This document shows positions 7,116 to 14,687 of a stretch of 34,276 nt of DNA, piece by piece. The notes beneath the pieces were generated by a model that worked only from the letters and a program-made list of their open reading frames with translations, made no database searches and was not told the DNA's origin. The number at the start of each line of letters is the position of its first letter. Within the stretch, counting starts at the first letter, position 1. Both the position numbers and the translations under genes were made by a program. Origin of the DNA: an uncultured Prevotella sp. (GTDB taxonomy: Bacteria; Bacteroidota; Bacteroidia; Bacteroidales; Bacteroidaceae); assembly GCA_946405145.1 (NCBI GenBank), contig CAMJGE010000021.1:1-34276 (forward strand), written 5' to 3'.

Positions 7116-9056
7116 TTATATTACTCTGACGTTATTCTGCACTTCCTGGTCAGTCCAGCCGCACTTCTGTTTGAACAACTCAAACAAATTCATTTTTTGG
7201 GCGGCTTCGGTGAAACTGCTATCGCGGAACACCACGCGGAGGGGATGCGTCTCTGCGATGGCATCAATAACGGCGGATGTCACTACACCGTCGAAGCAGG
7301 CCACGAGATTGCCGTCATCCACGTTATAGATGGTACAGCCATCCACCTTCTGTGTCTCGTAGGGCAATGAGAGTTCCAAGCCCCAGCGCATCATGCAGTC
7401 GAATAGCAGGTCGAGACCTGTGCGTTCCTCCTTGATGTTATCCAAAAACATATCGAGCGACTCCTGCGTATAGTCCTTGGGGGCAAAAGCCACAGGTTTA
7501 TAGTTCGACTCGACGCATTTCAGCACGCGGAAACCTATATCGAGGGCTTTTGCTTCAGGATGTCCTTCCTTGATTTTCTTGCCTGCGCGACGAATACGCT
7601 CCTTGCCGATTTCGCAGATGTTCTTATAGCCAGCCTTGTAGGCCTCGCTATCCTCTGCCGTTTCCTCTGGTAACTGTACCATTATAAACTTGCGGTTTCC
7701 TACATCTTCTGCATTGAGTTGTATTACAGAATGAGCTGTAGTGGCTGACCCTGAGAAGAAATCAAGAATAGTAGAGCCTTTATCTCCCTCTATAAAAAAG
7801 TTTGTTAGATAATGCAATAAGGAGACTGGCTTTGGATAATCAAAGATCTTTTTCCCATCAAAAATGTCCGTAATATATCGGCCAGCATTTTCTGTTGTAT
7901 CTACACCAACTTGAATATCAATCAAACTTGGAGGAACTTCGCGATTGTATTCTGCTTTTTTATATGATATAACAAGCTGTTTACTTAACTCAATTCTTGT
8001 TCCATTAGATAATTGTTCATCTAAAGTTGTTTGAACCCAAATAAAACGATTTCTAAAAGTAACATCATTTTCATTTTTCCCGTTTTTAACAATCAAGTCA
8101 TTTAACAATTCGTTGGGGAACTTTTCTGTACCGTAAATTCCTTTAGGGTAAACTCCATCTGCCAATTTTGCAGAAATGCTACCAGCAGGAAATAACAGAT
8201 CCTTATATGTGTTTTGCGGTTTTGTGATGGGGTCATTGCTAGAACTCGTTTTCTTCACTCCAGTAAACACATCATTGTTTCCTCCTTTTTGGTAAGCTAG
8301 AATATATTCGATGTTTTTCTTTATTTTTTTAGACAAAGCAGGTGGAGTTGCAGATTTGAACCAATTCCATTGTCCTACAAAATTGTTTTCTCCAAAAACT
8401 TCATTGCTTATTTTTTTCAGATTTTCGACCTCATTATCATCCATACTAATAAATATCACACCATCCTCCGTCAACAAACTCCTTGCCACCATCAGCCTCG
8501 CATAAATCATAGAGCACCAATCGGAATGGAAGCGGCCATTGCTGTCTGTATTCTTGCGATAGCGGTTGCCTTCATCATCGAGGTTATGCTCATCGTATTC
8601 TTCTGCACTCTGTGCAAAGTCATCGTGATACACAAAGTCATTTCCTGTGTTGTATGGCGGGTCGATATAGATCATCTTCACCTTACCCATATAGGAGTTT
8701 TGGAGCAGTTTCAGCACTTCGAGGTTGTCGCCTTCGATATAGAGGTTCTGCGTGGTGTCCCAATCAACGCTCTCCTCGGGACACGGGCGCAACGTCTTGC
8801 GACAAGGTGCAGCAGCCTCGCGCTGGGCAGCTCGTTTGCCCACCCAAGTAAAGTCGTATTTCTCAGGCTCGTCACTTTCCACATACTCACCAAGCAGTTC
8901 GCGCAACTTGCCCCAATCGACTGCCCGATGCACTTCACCTAAGGCATCAGGTGCCTCCGTAAAGCATGAAGGGAACAACTGATAGAGTGCATCCAAATTA
9001 CGCACCGTTCCGTCTGTGGTTTCTTTGTCTAATTTGATAGGTTCGAATTCTTTCAT
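7116..9056 (-). CDS. mod: Type III site-specific DNA (adenine-N6) methyltransferase Mod
   Basis: The 646-residue protein recognises the target site and methylates adenine using S-adenosylmethionine. Motif order is beta-class: catalytic DPPYNTGNDF (132-141) precedes the SAM-binding DFFSGSATTAH (about residue 431 onward). The segment between (roughly 215-435) is the target recognition domain. The DNA coding for it (about 7740-8430) is visibly more AT-rich than the flanking conserved parts, as expected for an exchanged specificity domain. It starts 7 nt after the DUF4391 stop, so they form an operon. No frameshift is seen; an A7 run in the recognition domain is too short to suggest phase variation. 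Confidence 0.95.
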   Translation of the reverse strand: MKEFEPIKLDKETTDGTVRNLDALYQLFPSCFTEAPDALGEVHRAVDWGKLRELLGEYVESDEPEKYDFTWVGKRAAQREAAAPCRKTLRPCPEESVDWDTTQNLYIEGDNLEVLKLLQNSYMGKVKMIYIDPPYNTGNDFVYHDDFAQSAEEYDEHNLDDEGNRYRKNTDSNGRFHSDWCSMIYARLMVARSLLTEDGVIFISMDDNEVENLKKISNEVFGENNFVGQWNWFKSATPPALSKKIKKNIEYILAYQKGGNNDVFTGVKKTSSSNDPITKPQNTYKDLLFPAGSISAKLADGVYPKGIYGTEKFPNELLNDLIVKNGKNENDVTFRNRFIWVQTTLDEQLSNGTRIELSKQLVISYKKAEYNREVPPSLIDIQVGVDTTENAGRYITDIFDGKKIFDYPKPVSLLHYLTNFFIEGDKGSTILDFFSGSATTAHSVIQLNAEDVGNRKFIMVQLPEETAEDSEAYKAGYKNICEIGKERIRRAGKKIKEGHPEAKALDIGFRVLKCVESNYKPVAFAPKDYTQESLDMFLDNIKEERTGLDLLFDCMMRWGLELSLPYETQKVDGCTIYNVDDGNLVACFDGVVTSAVIDAIAETHPLRVVFRDSSFTEAAQKMNLFELFKQKCGWTDQEVQNNVRVI

Positions 9057-9063
9057 ATATCAT

Positions 9064-9741
9064 TTATTTTAGTTTTTCTAATTGTATCTTTAAGGCGGCT
9101 ATCTCTTGCCGCTTAGTTTTTACTTGCTTGTTCATCCTGACCTGCACATCGTATTGCGGTTCCTTACGCATACGCTTTTCTAAGGATTGCAGTTCTGATT
9201 CCATCGCAGCAATCCGCTTTTTCAGTTCCACAATCTCTGCGAGTGCACCAGCCTTATGCTCACCAATGCCTGAAACCTGCGCCACGAAGTTATCGTAGAT
9301 ACGAGGCAGCGACTGGCCCTGAATTGCTAATAGCAGTTGCTTTTGGGACATCCATGTAGTCGCAAACGACTTGGTGATTTTGAATTGCGTATGGTTGTTG
9401 TCCTTCCATTCCTTATAATTAACCAGCAACATATATTGCTCTTCGTATTTCAGAATAAAGACAATATGGTGGGGCATGTTGGTGTCGATAAACGTAAAGA
9501 CATCCGTAGGACAATCCTGCTCTTTCAGCGTCACTACAAACACATCGATTTCAATAAGTTCCTCGCTCGATGTTACGTTTAGCGTACTGGCAGAAAGTTT
9601 ATAGAGCCAGCATATCTGCGCCACATCATTCACAAAGCGCACCTTCATCCGTTGGTTCACTTCCATGAACTTGTAGAACATCGTCTTGGGTACCACCTTA
9701 TCGACAATGGTGCTTTGCGGATATGACAGCAGATTCTCCAT
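9064..9741 (-). CDS. DUF4391 domain protein
   Basis: The 225-residue protein resembles DUF4391 family members found beside SNF2 helicases and type III-like methylases: N-terminal VDKVVPKTMFYKF, then IDVFVVTLKEQDCP, HHIVFILKYEEQYMLLVNYK and the C-terminal coiled coil (about 165-225, ELKKRIAAMESELQSLEKRM). The function is unknown; the coiled coil suggests it bridges the helicase and the methylase. It starts 3 nt after the helicase stop and ends 7 nt before mod, so the three genes are tightly coupled. It is not part of the classical two-gene type III system. Confidence 0.85.
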   Translation of the reverse strand: MENLLSYPQSTIVDKVVPKTMFYKFMEVNQRMKVRFVNDVAQICWLYKLSASTLNVTSSEELIEIDVFVVTLKEQDCPTDVFTFIDTNMPHHIVFILKYEEQYMLLVNYKEWKDNNHTQFKITKSFATTWMSQKQLLLAIQGQSLPRIYDNFVAQVSGIGEHKAGALAEIVELKKRIAAMESELQSLEKRMRKEPQYDVQVRMNKQVKTKRQEIAALKIQLEKLK

Positions 9742-9744
9742 AGG

Positions 9745-12700
9745 CTAACGTACCACTAAGAAACAAATCAGTTCAAAATCATCGAGGCCCTTGATGTCAC
9801 CTTGTAAGGCTGTGGTCTCGCCAAAGGAGAAGAGGCTTTCTAGATCACTCTCTTCCTTTTGGGCTACAATCGTTGCTACTGCCTTTTGCAGCAAATCGCT
9901 ATAATGACTCATTCGCCTGCCATTATCCGTTTCCTTGTTAAACTGATGGCAGAGTTCCATGATAGGCTCATGCTTTCCTTTGCAGGCTAAGCGCATGATG
10001 TCGAGCAGTCGCTTTGGGGCCAAGTGGTTGATGATAGTATCGCCTTCATCAGAGAGATACACCATATAGAAAGGATGTAGTAGATTCTGGTGCCCAATAT
10101 TAACTGCATTGTTACGATTCTTCAGAATAAAGATTACACCAGGCTTTGCTGTGGCTGATGCAGGCACAACGGCACTCATGCCAAAGGGCGTATGCTCGAT
10201 GTCAGGATGCTCTGGCAGATAGGTCAGCAGGTCGAGGCGGAACTCATTCAGCCCCAGGTCCATGATGTTGATGCCAGTATCCATATCCTCGAGGTCAACC
10301 ACCTCTTCCTGTAAGCGCATCAATTGACTCTTGCGATATTCCAAGTCAGTTTGTTCTTCATTGGAGAGCAGCACATTGCCTCCACCACCAGCCGTAATAT
10401 CCATACCAGCCATACGTGCCTCTACTCTACCTTTTAGATAGAGATAATCGTCGAGTTCAATGTCTGGCCAGTAATTCACCAATTGGATGACATCGTTCTT
10501 CGAACCAATACGATCCACACGTCCGAAGCGCTGGATGATACGTACAGGGTTCCAATGGATATCATAGTTAATCAGGTAGTCGCAATCCTGCAAGTTCTGA
10601 CCCTCAGAGATACAGTCTGTGGCTATCAGCACATCGATGACTTCCGGTTGCTTGGGGAATAGTTTATCTTTCTCCTTCGAGATAGGCGAAAAGAGCGTCA
10701 ACACACTATTGAAATCAGCAGGCAGACCCTTAACGGTAGAACGGATGCCATTGCCTGTCACCAAACCAACGTGCAGCCCCGTCTTTTCTAGAATCTTTGC
10801 TGCCAAATTATCGTAAAGATATTGGGCTGTATCTGAGAAGGCCGTGAAGACAATCACTTTCTTGTTGTCGCCATTGATGGGGTGTGTGAACTTCTCACGA
10901 AGGTTTTCGATAAGCATTTGTAGTTTACTGTCGTGTTCAGGGTTGATATCCTCAATCATTGTCAGCAGCAGACCTAATATCTCTTGGTCTTTCAACAGGT
11001 CGCGCTTCCACGAACGGCAATCCATATCAGCTAATGCCACCTTGGTTTTCTTGCCACCAATCAGCACGTCTTCCTCGCTGTCTTCATCGAGCATATTTTC
11101 CAGTTGTTGCACCTCTAAACGTACATCCTGACGAGTGGTAACAAAGGTATCAATCGCCTCAATGGTGTCATCCACCATCTCCTTCATACGACTTAGTGTC
11201 AGGCGGAAGCTGTTGACACTCGATTCCAAGCGTTTCAGCAGATTGATGGCCATCAGCTTCTTCAGTCCCTTCTCACGGCCTGACATACCCAAGTGCACAC
11301 CTCGTTCGTCGATGTCGATTTCGTATTTGGCACGCTTTGAAGGTAGAATATAGTCTGAGGGTGCATAGACACCAAGATTCAAATCATCCAACTGGTTGGC
11401 TATCTCTTTGTAAGTTATTGCATCATTGAGATCAGTCAGTTTGGGACGCTTCGAGATAGGACGCAGACGCGTTGGGAATTTACCTATCTCTGTGGTATCG
11501 TAATACTTCTCAATATGCTTACGACTACGGGCTATCGTGACTGCATCCAGCACTTGGAAGAAATCGAACGAGAGCATATCAAGTAGTTTCTCTGTGGTAC
11601 GCTCCTTGGGATCTTCAATCTTTGACCAGGCATTATACTGCATCTGGGCAGAACGGAAGATGTCTTCAATAGGACGGTCTGTATTCAACTTGTCATTAAT
11701 GAGGTTCTGATTACCCTCGTAGGCCAACTGCAACTGGTTTTTCAGGTCGTTAAAACGGTTGTTCACAGGTGTTGCAGAAAGCATCAGTACTTTCGTCCGC
11801 ACACCAGCGCGAATCACCTGATTCATCAGACGCAGATAGCGGTTTTCGCGTGGGTTCTCATCATCCTCATCAGTTGTCACCTTACCACCATTGCGGAAGT
11901 TGTGGCTCTCGTCAATCACGATAAGGTCGTAATTACCCCAGTTCAGACGAGATAGGTCAACACCATTAGACATACCTCGTTCACGGCTCAGGTCTGTATG
12001 GAACAGCACATCGTAACGCAGACGATCTTTTTCTAATGGGTTGTTCTTATAGTTACCCTTATAAGTATTCCAGTTCTCGTATAGTTTCTTGGGACAAAGC
12101 ACCAACACACTCTTATTGCGGTTCTCGTAATACTTGATGACAGAAATCGCCGTAAAGGTCTTTCCTAAACCTACAGAGTCAGCCAAGATACAGCCGTTAT
12201 AGGTCTCTAATTTGTTGATGATGGCCAGAGCTGCATCACGCTGGAAGTTATAGAGCTTATTCCAAATCTGAGAACTCTTAAAGCCTGTCGCCTCGTTGGG
12301 CAGCACATCCTCGCTGATATCCTCCAAGAACTCATTGAAGATGTTATAGAGCGTCACAAAATAGATGAAGTCGGGCGAGTTTTCACGATAGACATTCTCA
12401 ATATTCTCAATGATGGCATTGGTGACATCCGTGAAGTTCTGGCTATCCTCCCAGAAGTCATTAAAGTTTTTCAAATATGCATCGCTTATAGGCGACGGCA
12501 TTCGTTGAACCAACTGGAATATATTGTTGCCTCGCTCACAACCTAACTCTGTGGTAGTAAACTCGTTGAATGGCATGTAGGTGTAGAGGGTTTCCTCGTT
12601 ATTCACATTGAGGAAACCTGGCATTGACATCTGCGACACATTAGTTTTGAAACGTACTTTCTGGCGTATCCATTCTGCACATTCCTTAGCAATGGCACGT

Positions 12701-12999
12701 TGAGTAAGGTTATTGCGTAGCTTGATTTCAAAATCAGAACCATACAACGTACGCTCACGATTCAGCTTGGGGATATAAAATTCCCGTTTCTGCTTCTTTG
12801 CCTGCTCCTTATTAAAGGTTGGCGAGGTAAAAATAAAGCGCAATTCATCCACCTTCTCCAACTCTTTTTGCAATGCCTCGAAGGCATAGATGGAGAAACT
12901 GGCTGCTGCCATCGACACCTTAGAGCCTTGGCGCAGCGTCACCTTCAGATCGTCAATGACATGAGAGGTGATGTTATCGAACTGCTTGGGTAGTTCCAT
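9745..12999 (-). CDS. SNF2-family helicase with PLD-like N-terminal region
   Basis: The 1084-residue protein starts MELPKQFDNI (ATG at 12999); a further 27 in-frame codons upstream are discounted because they run into the putative RNA terminator. Residues 1-120 resemble the PLD-like region of PLD-SNF2 helicases (SFSIYAFEALQKEL, LRFIFTSPTF), without an obvious HKD motif. The helicase core follows: Walker A ADSVGLGKT (273-281), DESH (363-366), LSATPVNN (about 412), then ATDCISEGQNLQ and RIIQRFGRVDRIGS. Such SNF2 proteins occur in defence loci where they translocate on or remodel DNA. Heading an operon with DUF4391, Mod and Res, it probably extends the type III system. It differs from DISARM, since no drmA or drmB is present. 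Confidence 0.93.
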   Translation of the reverse strand: MELPKQFDNITSHVIDDLKVTLRQGSKVSMAAASFSIYAFEALQKELEKVDELRFIFTSPTFNKEQAKKQKREFYIPKLNRERTLYGSDFEIKLRNNLTQRAIAKECAEWIRQKVRFKTNVSQMSMPGFLNVNNEETLYTYMPFNEFTTTELGCERGNNIFQLVQRMPSPISDAYLKNFNDFWEDSQNFTDVTNAIIENIENVYRENSPDFIYFVTLYNIFNEFLEDISEDVLPNEATGFKSSQIWNKLYNFQRDAALAIINKLETYNGCILADSVGLGKTFTAISVIKYYENRNKSVLVLCPKKLYENWNTYKGNYKNNPLEKDRLRYDVLFHTDLSRERGMSNGVDLSRLNWGNYDLIVIDESHNFRNGGKVTTDEDDENPRENRYLRLMNQVIRAGVRTKVLMLSATPVNNRFNDLKNQLQLAYEGNQNLINDKLNTDRPIEDIFRSAQMQYNAWSKIEDPKERTTEKLLDMLSFDFFQVLDAVTIARSRKHIEKYYDTTEIGKFPTRLRPISKRPKLTDLNDAITYKEIANQLDDLNLGVYAPSDYILPSKRAKYEIDIDERGVHLGMSGREKGLKKLMAINLLKRLESSVNSFRLTLSRMKEMVDDTIEAIDTFVTTRQDVRLEVQQLENMLDEDSEEDVLIGGKKTKVALADMDCRSWKRDLLKDQEILGLLLTMIEDINPEHDSKLQMLIENLREKFTHPINGDNKKVIVFTAFSDTAQYLYDNLAAKILEKTGLHVGLVTGNGIRSTVKGLPADFNSVLTLFSPISKEKDKLFPKQPEVIDVLIATDCISEGQNLQDCDYLINYDIHWNPVRIIQRFGRVDRIGSKNDVIQLVNYWPDIELDDYLYLKGRVEARMAGMDITAGGGGNVLLSNEEQTDLEYRKSQLMRLQEEVVDLEDMDTGINIMDLGLNEFRLDLLTYLPEHPDIEHTPFGMSAVVPASATAKPGVIFILKNRNNAVNIGHQNLLHPFYMVYLSDEGDTIINHLAPKRLLDIMRLACKGKHEPIMELCHQFNKETDNGRRMSHYSDLLQKAVATIVAQKEESDLESLFSFGETTALQGDIKGLDDFELICFLVVR

Positions 13000-13077
13000 T
13001 ATTACTATAGTTTTAGTAAGCACCAAAACTATATCTTCAGGCTTGCTTACAGGTAAACACCAAAAGACCTCAGGACA

Positions 13078-13312
13078 CAAAAGAAGCGCGAGTCATGGCT
13101 CTTCTCTCGTATCGTGAGGTCGTAGGAATTACCTGTAATATGTAGATATAAGTCATGCCCGCGCTATACACACGGGCATCGGCTGACTTATTCATCATAT
13201 TACAATCGTTGAAATTTCCTACGTTTCACGATACTCTGAATAAATAGCTGATGCTATTATTTTACCCACAAAAGTCGCACAGGCACCTCCACTGAGGCAT
13301 TTGCCCGTGTTC
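13078..13312 (-). ncRNA. Putative structured RNA or leader upstream of the SNF2 operon
   Basis: This gene-free stretch folds into a long rod. Nested perfect pairings are 13109-13116 with 13227-13234, 13121-13128 with 13216-13223, 13135-13142 with 13196-13203, 13148-13155 with 13184-13191 and 13156-13161 with 13173-13178 (8, 8, 8, 8 and 6 bp). A second hairpin pairs 13243-13248 with 13253-13258. A third pairs 13278-13284 with 13303-13309 around CCTC/GAGG; it needs a G-U pair that exists only in minus-strand RNA, which sets the strand. A promoter (-7 at 13325-13318) lies just upstream. A weak hairpin (13082-13105) followed by UUUU could end it 80 nt before the helicase start. It could be a free RNA or an attenuating leader. 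No known RNA family recognised. Confidence 0.55.
13082..13105 (-). terminator. Weak terminator-like hairpin before the SNF2 gene
   Basis: On the minus strand AGAAG pairs with CTTCT (13101-13105 and 13082-13086), with an inner AG/CT pair, a bulge and loop CCATGA, followed by TTTT (13082-13079). Partial readthrough would let the same promoter serve both the RNA and the operon. Confidence 0.35.
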
Positions 13313-13315
13313 ATC

Positions 13316-13368
13316 TGCAAAAGTAATAAATTAATTGGAAATAAAGAAAGAAAAGGGCGAAAAGTTTG
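13316..13368 (-). promoter_or_regulatory. Promoter element copy 1 (53-bp repeat) for the structured RNA/SNF2 operon
   Basis: The minus strand carries TACTTTTG (13325-13318), a TAnnTTTG match, behind an AT-rich pyrimidine-biased stretch. The whole 53-bp block matches 14185-14237 at 50 of 53 positions with no gaps. The -33 position reads TTTC rather than TTTG, so strength or regulation may depend on the repeat itself. Confidence 0.6.
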
Positions 13369-13487
13369 AAAATAACGTGGGAATGACGATTATTCTACTA
13401 AAATATTTGGAACTTTAGGAAATAGTTCCTATTCTGAGCTTTGCTCGAAGATACTTTCGCTCGAAACTAAAAATAAATCGAAATTTA

Positions 13488-13519
13488 TTTGGTAGTTTGC
13501 TCACTTATTCGTATCTTTG
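13488..13519 (+). promoter_or_regulatory. Promoter of the short plus-strand RNA
   Basis: TTTGG (13488-13492) and TATCTTTG (13512-13519) are 20 nt apart, an ideal Bacteroidota promoter pointing into a region with no protein gene on that strand. Confidence 0.75.
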
Positions 13520-13524
13520 CAGCA

Positions 13525-13618
13525 TCAAATGTATGTTTGACTATCCGGGTAGAATCCCGAGAGGGTAAGACTTCACCGACACTGCCCATTTATAAAGCCG
13601 CTTTTTAGCGGCTTTTAT
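13525..13618 (+). ncRNA. Putative small RNA, about 90 nt
   Basis: A strong promoter (13488-13519) and a clear terminator (13594-13616) bracket about 90 nt with no convincing ORF (only MFDYPGRIPRG). The body has a hairpin CGGG-TAGAAT-CCCG and a GGGT...GCCC segment. It converges on the nuclease gene, whose stop codon overlaps the terminator, so the RNA 3' end is antisense to the nuclease mRNA end. It could be a regulatory RNA for the neighbouring nuclease. Family unknown. Confidence 0.45.
13594..13616. terminator. Bidirectional terminator shared by the small RNA and the nuclease gene
   Basis: AAAGCCGCT (13594-13602), loop TTTT, AGCGGCTTT (13607-13615), followed by T-rich sequence on the plus strand and A/T-rich sequence on the minus side. 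It overlaps the nuclease stop codon (13615-13617). Confidence 0.85.
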
Positions 13619-14160
13619 TTGTTATAGTTTACAATAAAACTTTTCACGAACTGCTTACCTTCTATTGATTTTCGTGTTACTTGTATTATTTTTCCACGTT
13701 TAAAAATCAATATTTCAGTCGCCTGGCGATTCATATGAAAGTACATCACCAGTTCTCTTGCTAATCTACGAGCACTATAATTGGCAGACATGTTTAGAAT
13801 AATCTGGTTGCATTGCCCTATGGACTCTCGCAACCGATTTATCACAGAAGACTCCCCAGAAATAGTTTTCAAATCATATATTCTATATATGCCTTTCCGC
13901 TCAACAATAAGATCGGGTGTTCTAGCGATTCTCGGATTGGGCAATAAGAAAACCTTATATCCTAAAACAACGAGTTTTCGGGCAGCCTTTAGTTGATTCA
14001 GATAGTCCATACCCCTCTCTCCTCCTATTCCATAAATAAGATCTTCACCATTGATGGGATGGAAAAGATGCATGTTTGCAATACGCTCTACTTGACGGGA
14101 GAACTCGGCCCCAGTCAGTTCATGCAATTTTGCCAATTCCGATGCTATGTCGTTTGTCAT
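13615..14160 (-). CDS. Stand-alone PD-(D/E)XK-like nuclease, similar to CdiA-type toxin domains
   Basis: The 181-residue protein has a helical N-terminus (1-55) and a nuclease-like core (57-165): helix AARKLVVLGYKVFLLPN, then RTPDLIV with Asp83, then IYRIYDLKT with Asp96 and Lys98, giving the PD...DxK signature. A conserved-looking SSVINRLRESIGQCNQIILN helix and ARRLARELV follow. This arrangement resembles the tRNase/DNase domains of contact-dependent inhibition proteins, but there is no secretion module or adjacent immunity gene. It has its own promoter, shared in sequence with the SNF2 operon, and ends at a bidirectional terminator. It may be a restriction-like effector or orphan toxin. Fold assignment by motif only; target unknown. 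Confidence 0.6.
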   Translation of the reverse strand: MTNDIASELAKLHELTGAEFSRQVERIANMHLFHPINGEDLIYGIGGERGMDYLNQLKAARKLVVLGYKVFLLPNPRIARTPDLIVERKGIYRIYDLKTISGESSVINRLRESIGQCNQIILNMSANYSARRLARELVMYFHMNRQATEILIFKRGKIIQVTRKSIEGKQFVKSFIVNYNK

Positions 14161-14184
14161 TTCTTAGACTCAATTTTAACCGAG

Positions 14185-14237
14185 TGCAAAAGTACTAAAT
14201 TAATTGGAAATAAAGAAAGAAAAGGGGGAAAAATTTG
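14185..14237 (-). promoter_or_regulatory. Promoter element copy 2 (53-bp repeat) for the nuclease gene
   Basis: TACTTTTG on the minus strand (14194-14187) lies 26 nt upstream of the nuclease ATG. The block differs from 13316-13368 at only three positions over 53 bp. Confidence 0.6.
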
Positions 14238-14270
14238 TGGGGCTCGGAATTTTGATGTATTTTACACAAT

Positions 14271-14422
14271 CGTGGTCATTTGGTCATGGTCATTTGGTCA
14301 TTTTCGATTTCGGAAACGCGGTCATTGCTCACTATATATAAATAGAATATTTATATTATAGTGGCGGATTTTGACAGTCCGTTTTCGATTTTGACAAATG
14401 ACCAAATGACCAAATGACCACG
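14271..14422. repeat. 150-bp imperfect palindrome with GGTCATT repeats
   Basis: The left arm starts CGTGGTCATTTGGTCA (14271-14286) and carries four GGTCAT units. The right arm (14396-14422) has three AATGACC units ending with the exact complement, TGACCAAATGACCACG. The centre has a second inverted repeat, 14330-14344 with 14348-14363, differing by one base. The element separates the divergent nuclease and HU promoters and could form a cruciform or serve as multiple protein-binding sites. Confidence 0.75.
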
Positions 14423-14492
14423 CCAAGACACATTTTTGTGTGAGAAAATATAATTTCTTGTAAAGTATTCGTGAACCGCAATGAAAATGTTG

Positions 14493-14500
14493 TACCTTTG
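14493..14500 (+). promoter_or_regulatory. -7 element of the HU/smalltalk operon
   Basis: TACCTTTG followed by CA matches TAnnTTTG. The -33 is poor (TTCG at 14468-14471). Transcription from about 14507 gives a leader of about 180 nt before the HU start, containing a GTGTC/GACAC inverted repeat near its 5' end. The rest of 14423-14687 holds no gene that I can see. Confidence 0.65.
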
Positions 14501-14687
14501 CAGTGTCAAATGAGAGAGGTGGAGACACCGCACTTTAAGGATAAAAATTGCTAGGGTTAAATCTAGAAATTGCGCGCATTAATGGTAGCAAGTTTTTCCT
14601 TTAATAGTGGTTCTAAACGGCTCAATCAGGCGACGACGAGAGAACTAACAAATTAATTAACAATCTACTTAAAAACTAATTAAAATT

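Noticed and set aside
8324..8330. Seven-base homopolymer in mod as a phase-variation site
   Set aside because: Too short; phase-variable mod genes usually carry much longer tracts, and the frame is intact here.
13000..13080. 27-codon N-terminal extension of the SNF2 helicase
   Set aside because: It begins at the putative RNA terminator, has no family similarity, and MELPKQF is a natural start.
13078..13312. Retron or type III toxin-antitoxin RNA
   Set aside because: No reverse transcriptase or ToxN-like gene is nearby, and there is no tandem antitoxin repeat.
3177..13312. DISARM or BREX assignment
   Set aside because: SNF2 and methylase are present but drmA, drmB, pglZ, brxC and brxL are not; Res is a clear type III subunit.
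13219..13314. 31-codon minus-strand ORF starting MNTGKCLSGGAC within the structured RNA
   Set aside because: It would need a leaderless mRNA starting at the ATG, and its codons coincide with RNA helices; more likely non-coding.
14271..14422. GGTCATT units as a CRISPR array
   Set aside because: Units are 7-8 bp, arranged as an inverted repeat, with no regular spacers and no cas genes.
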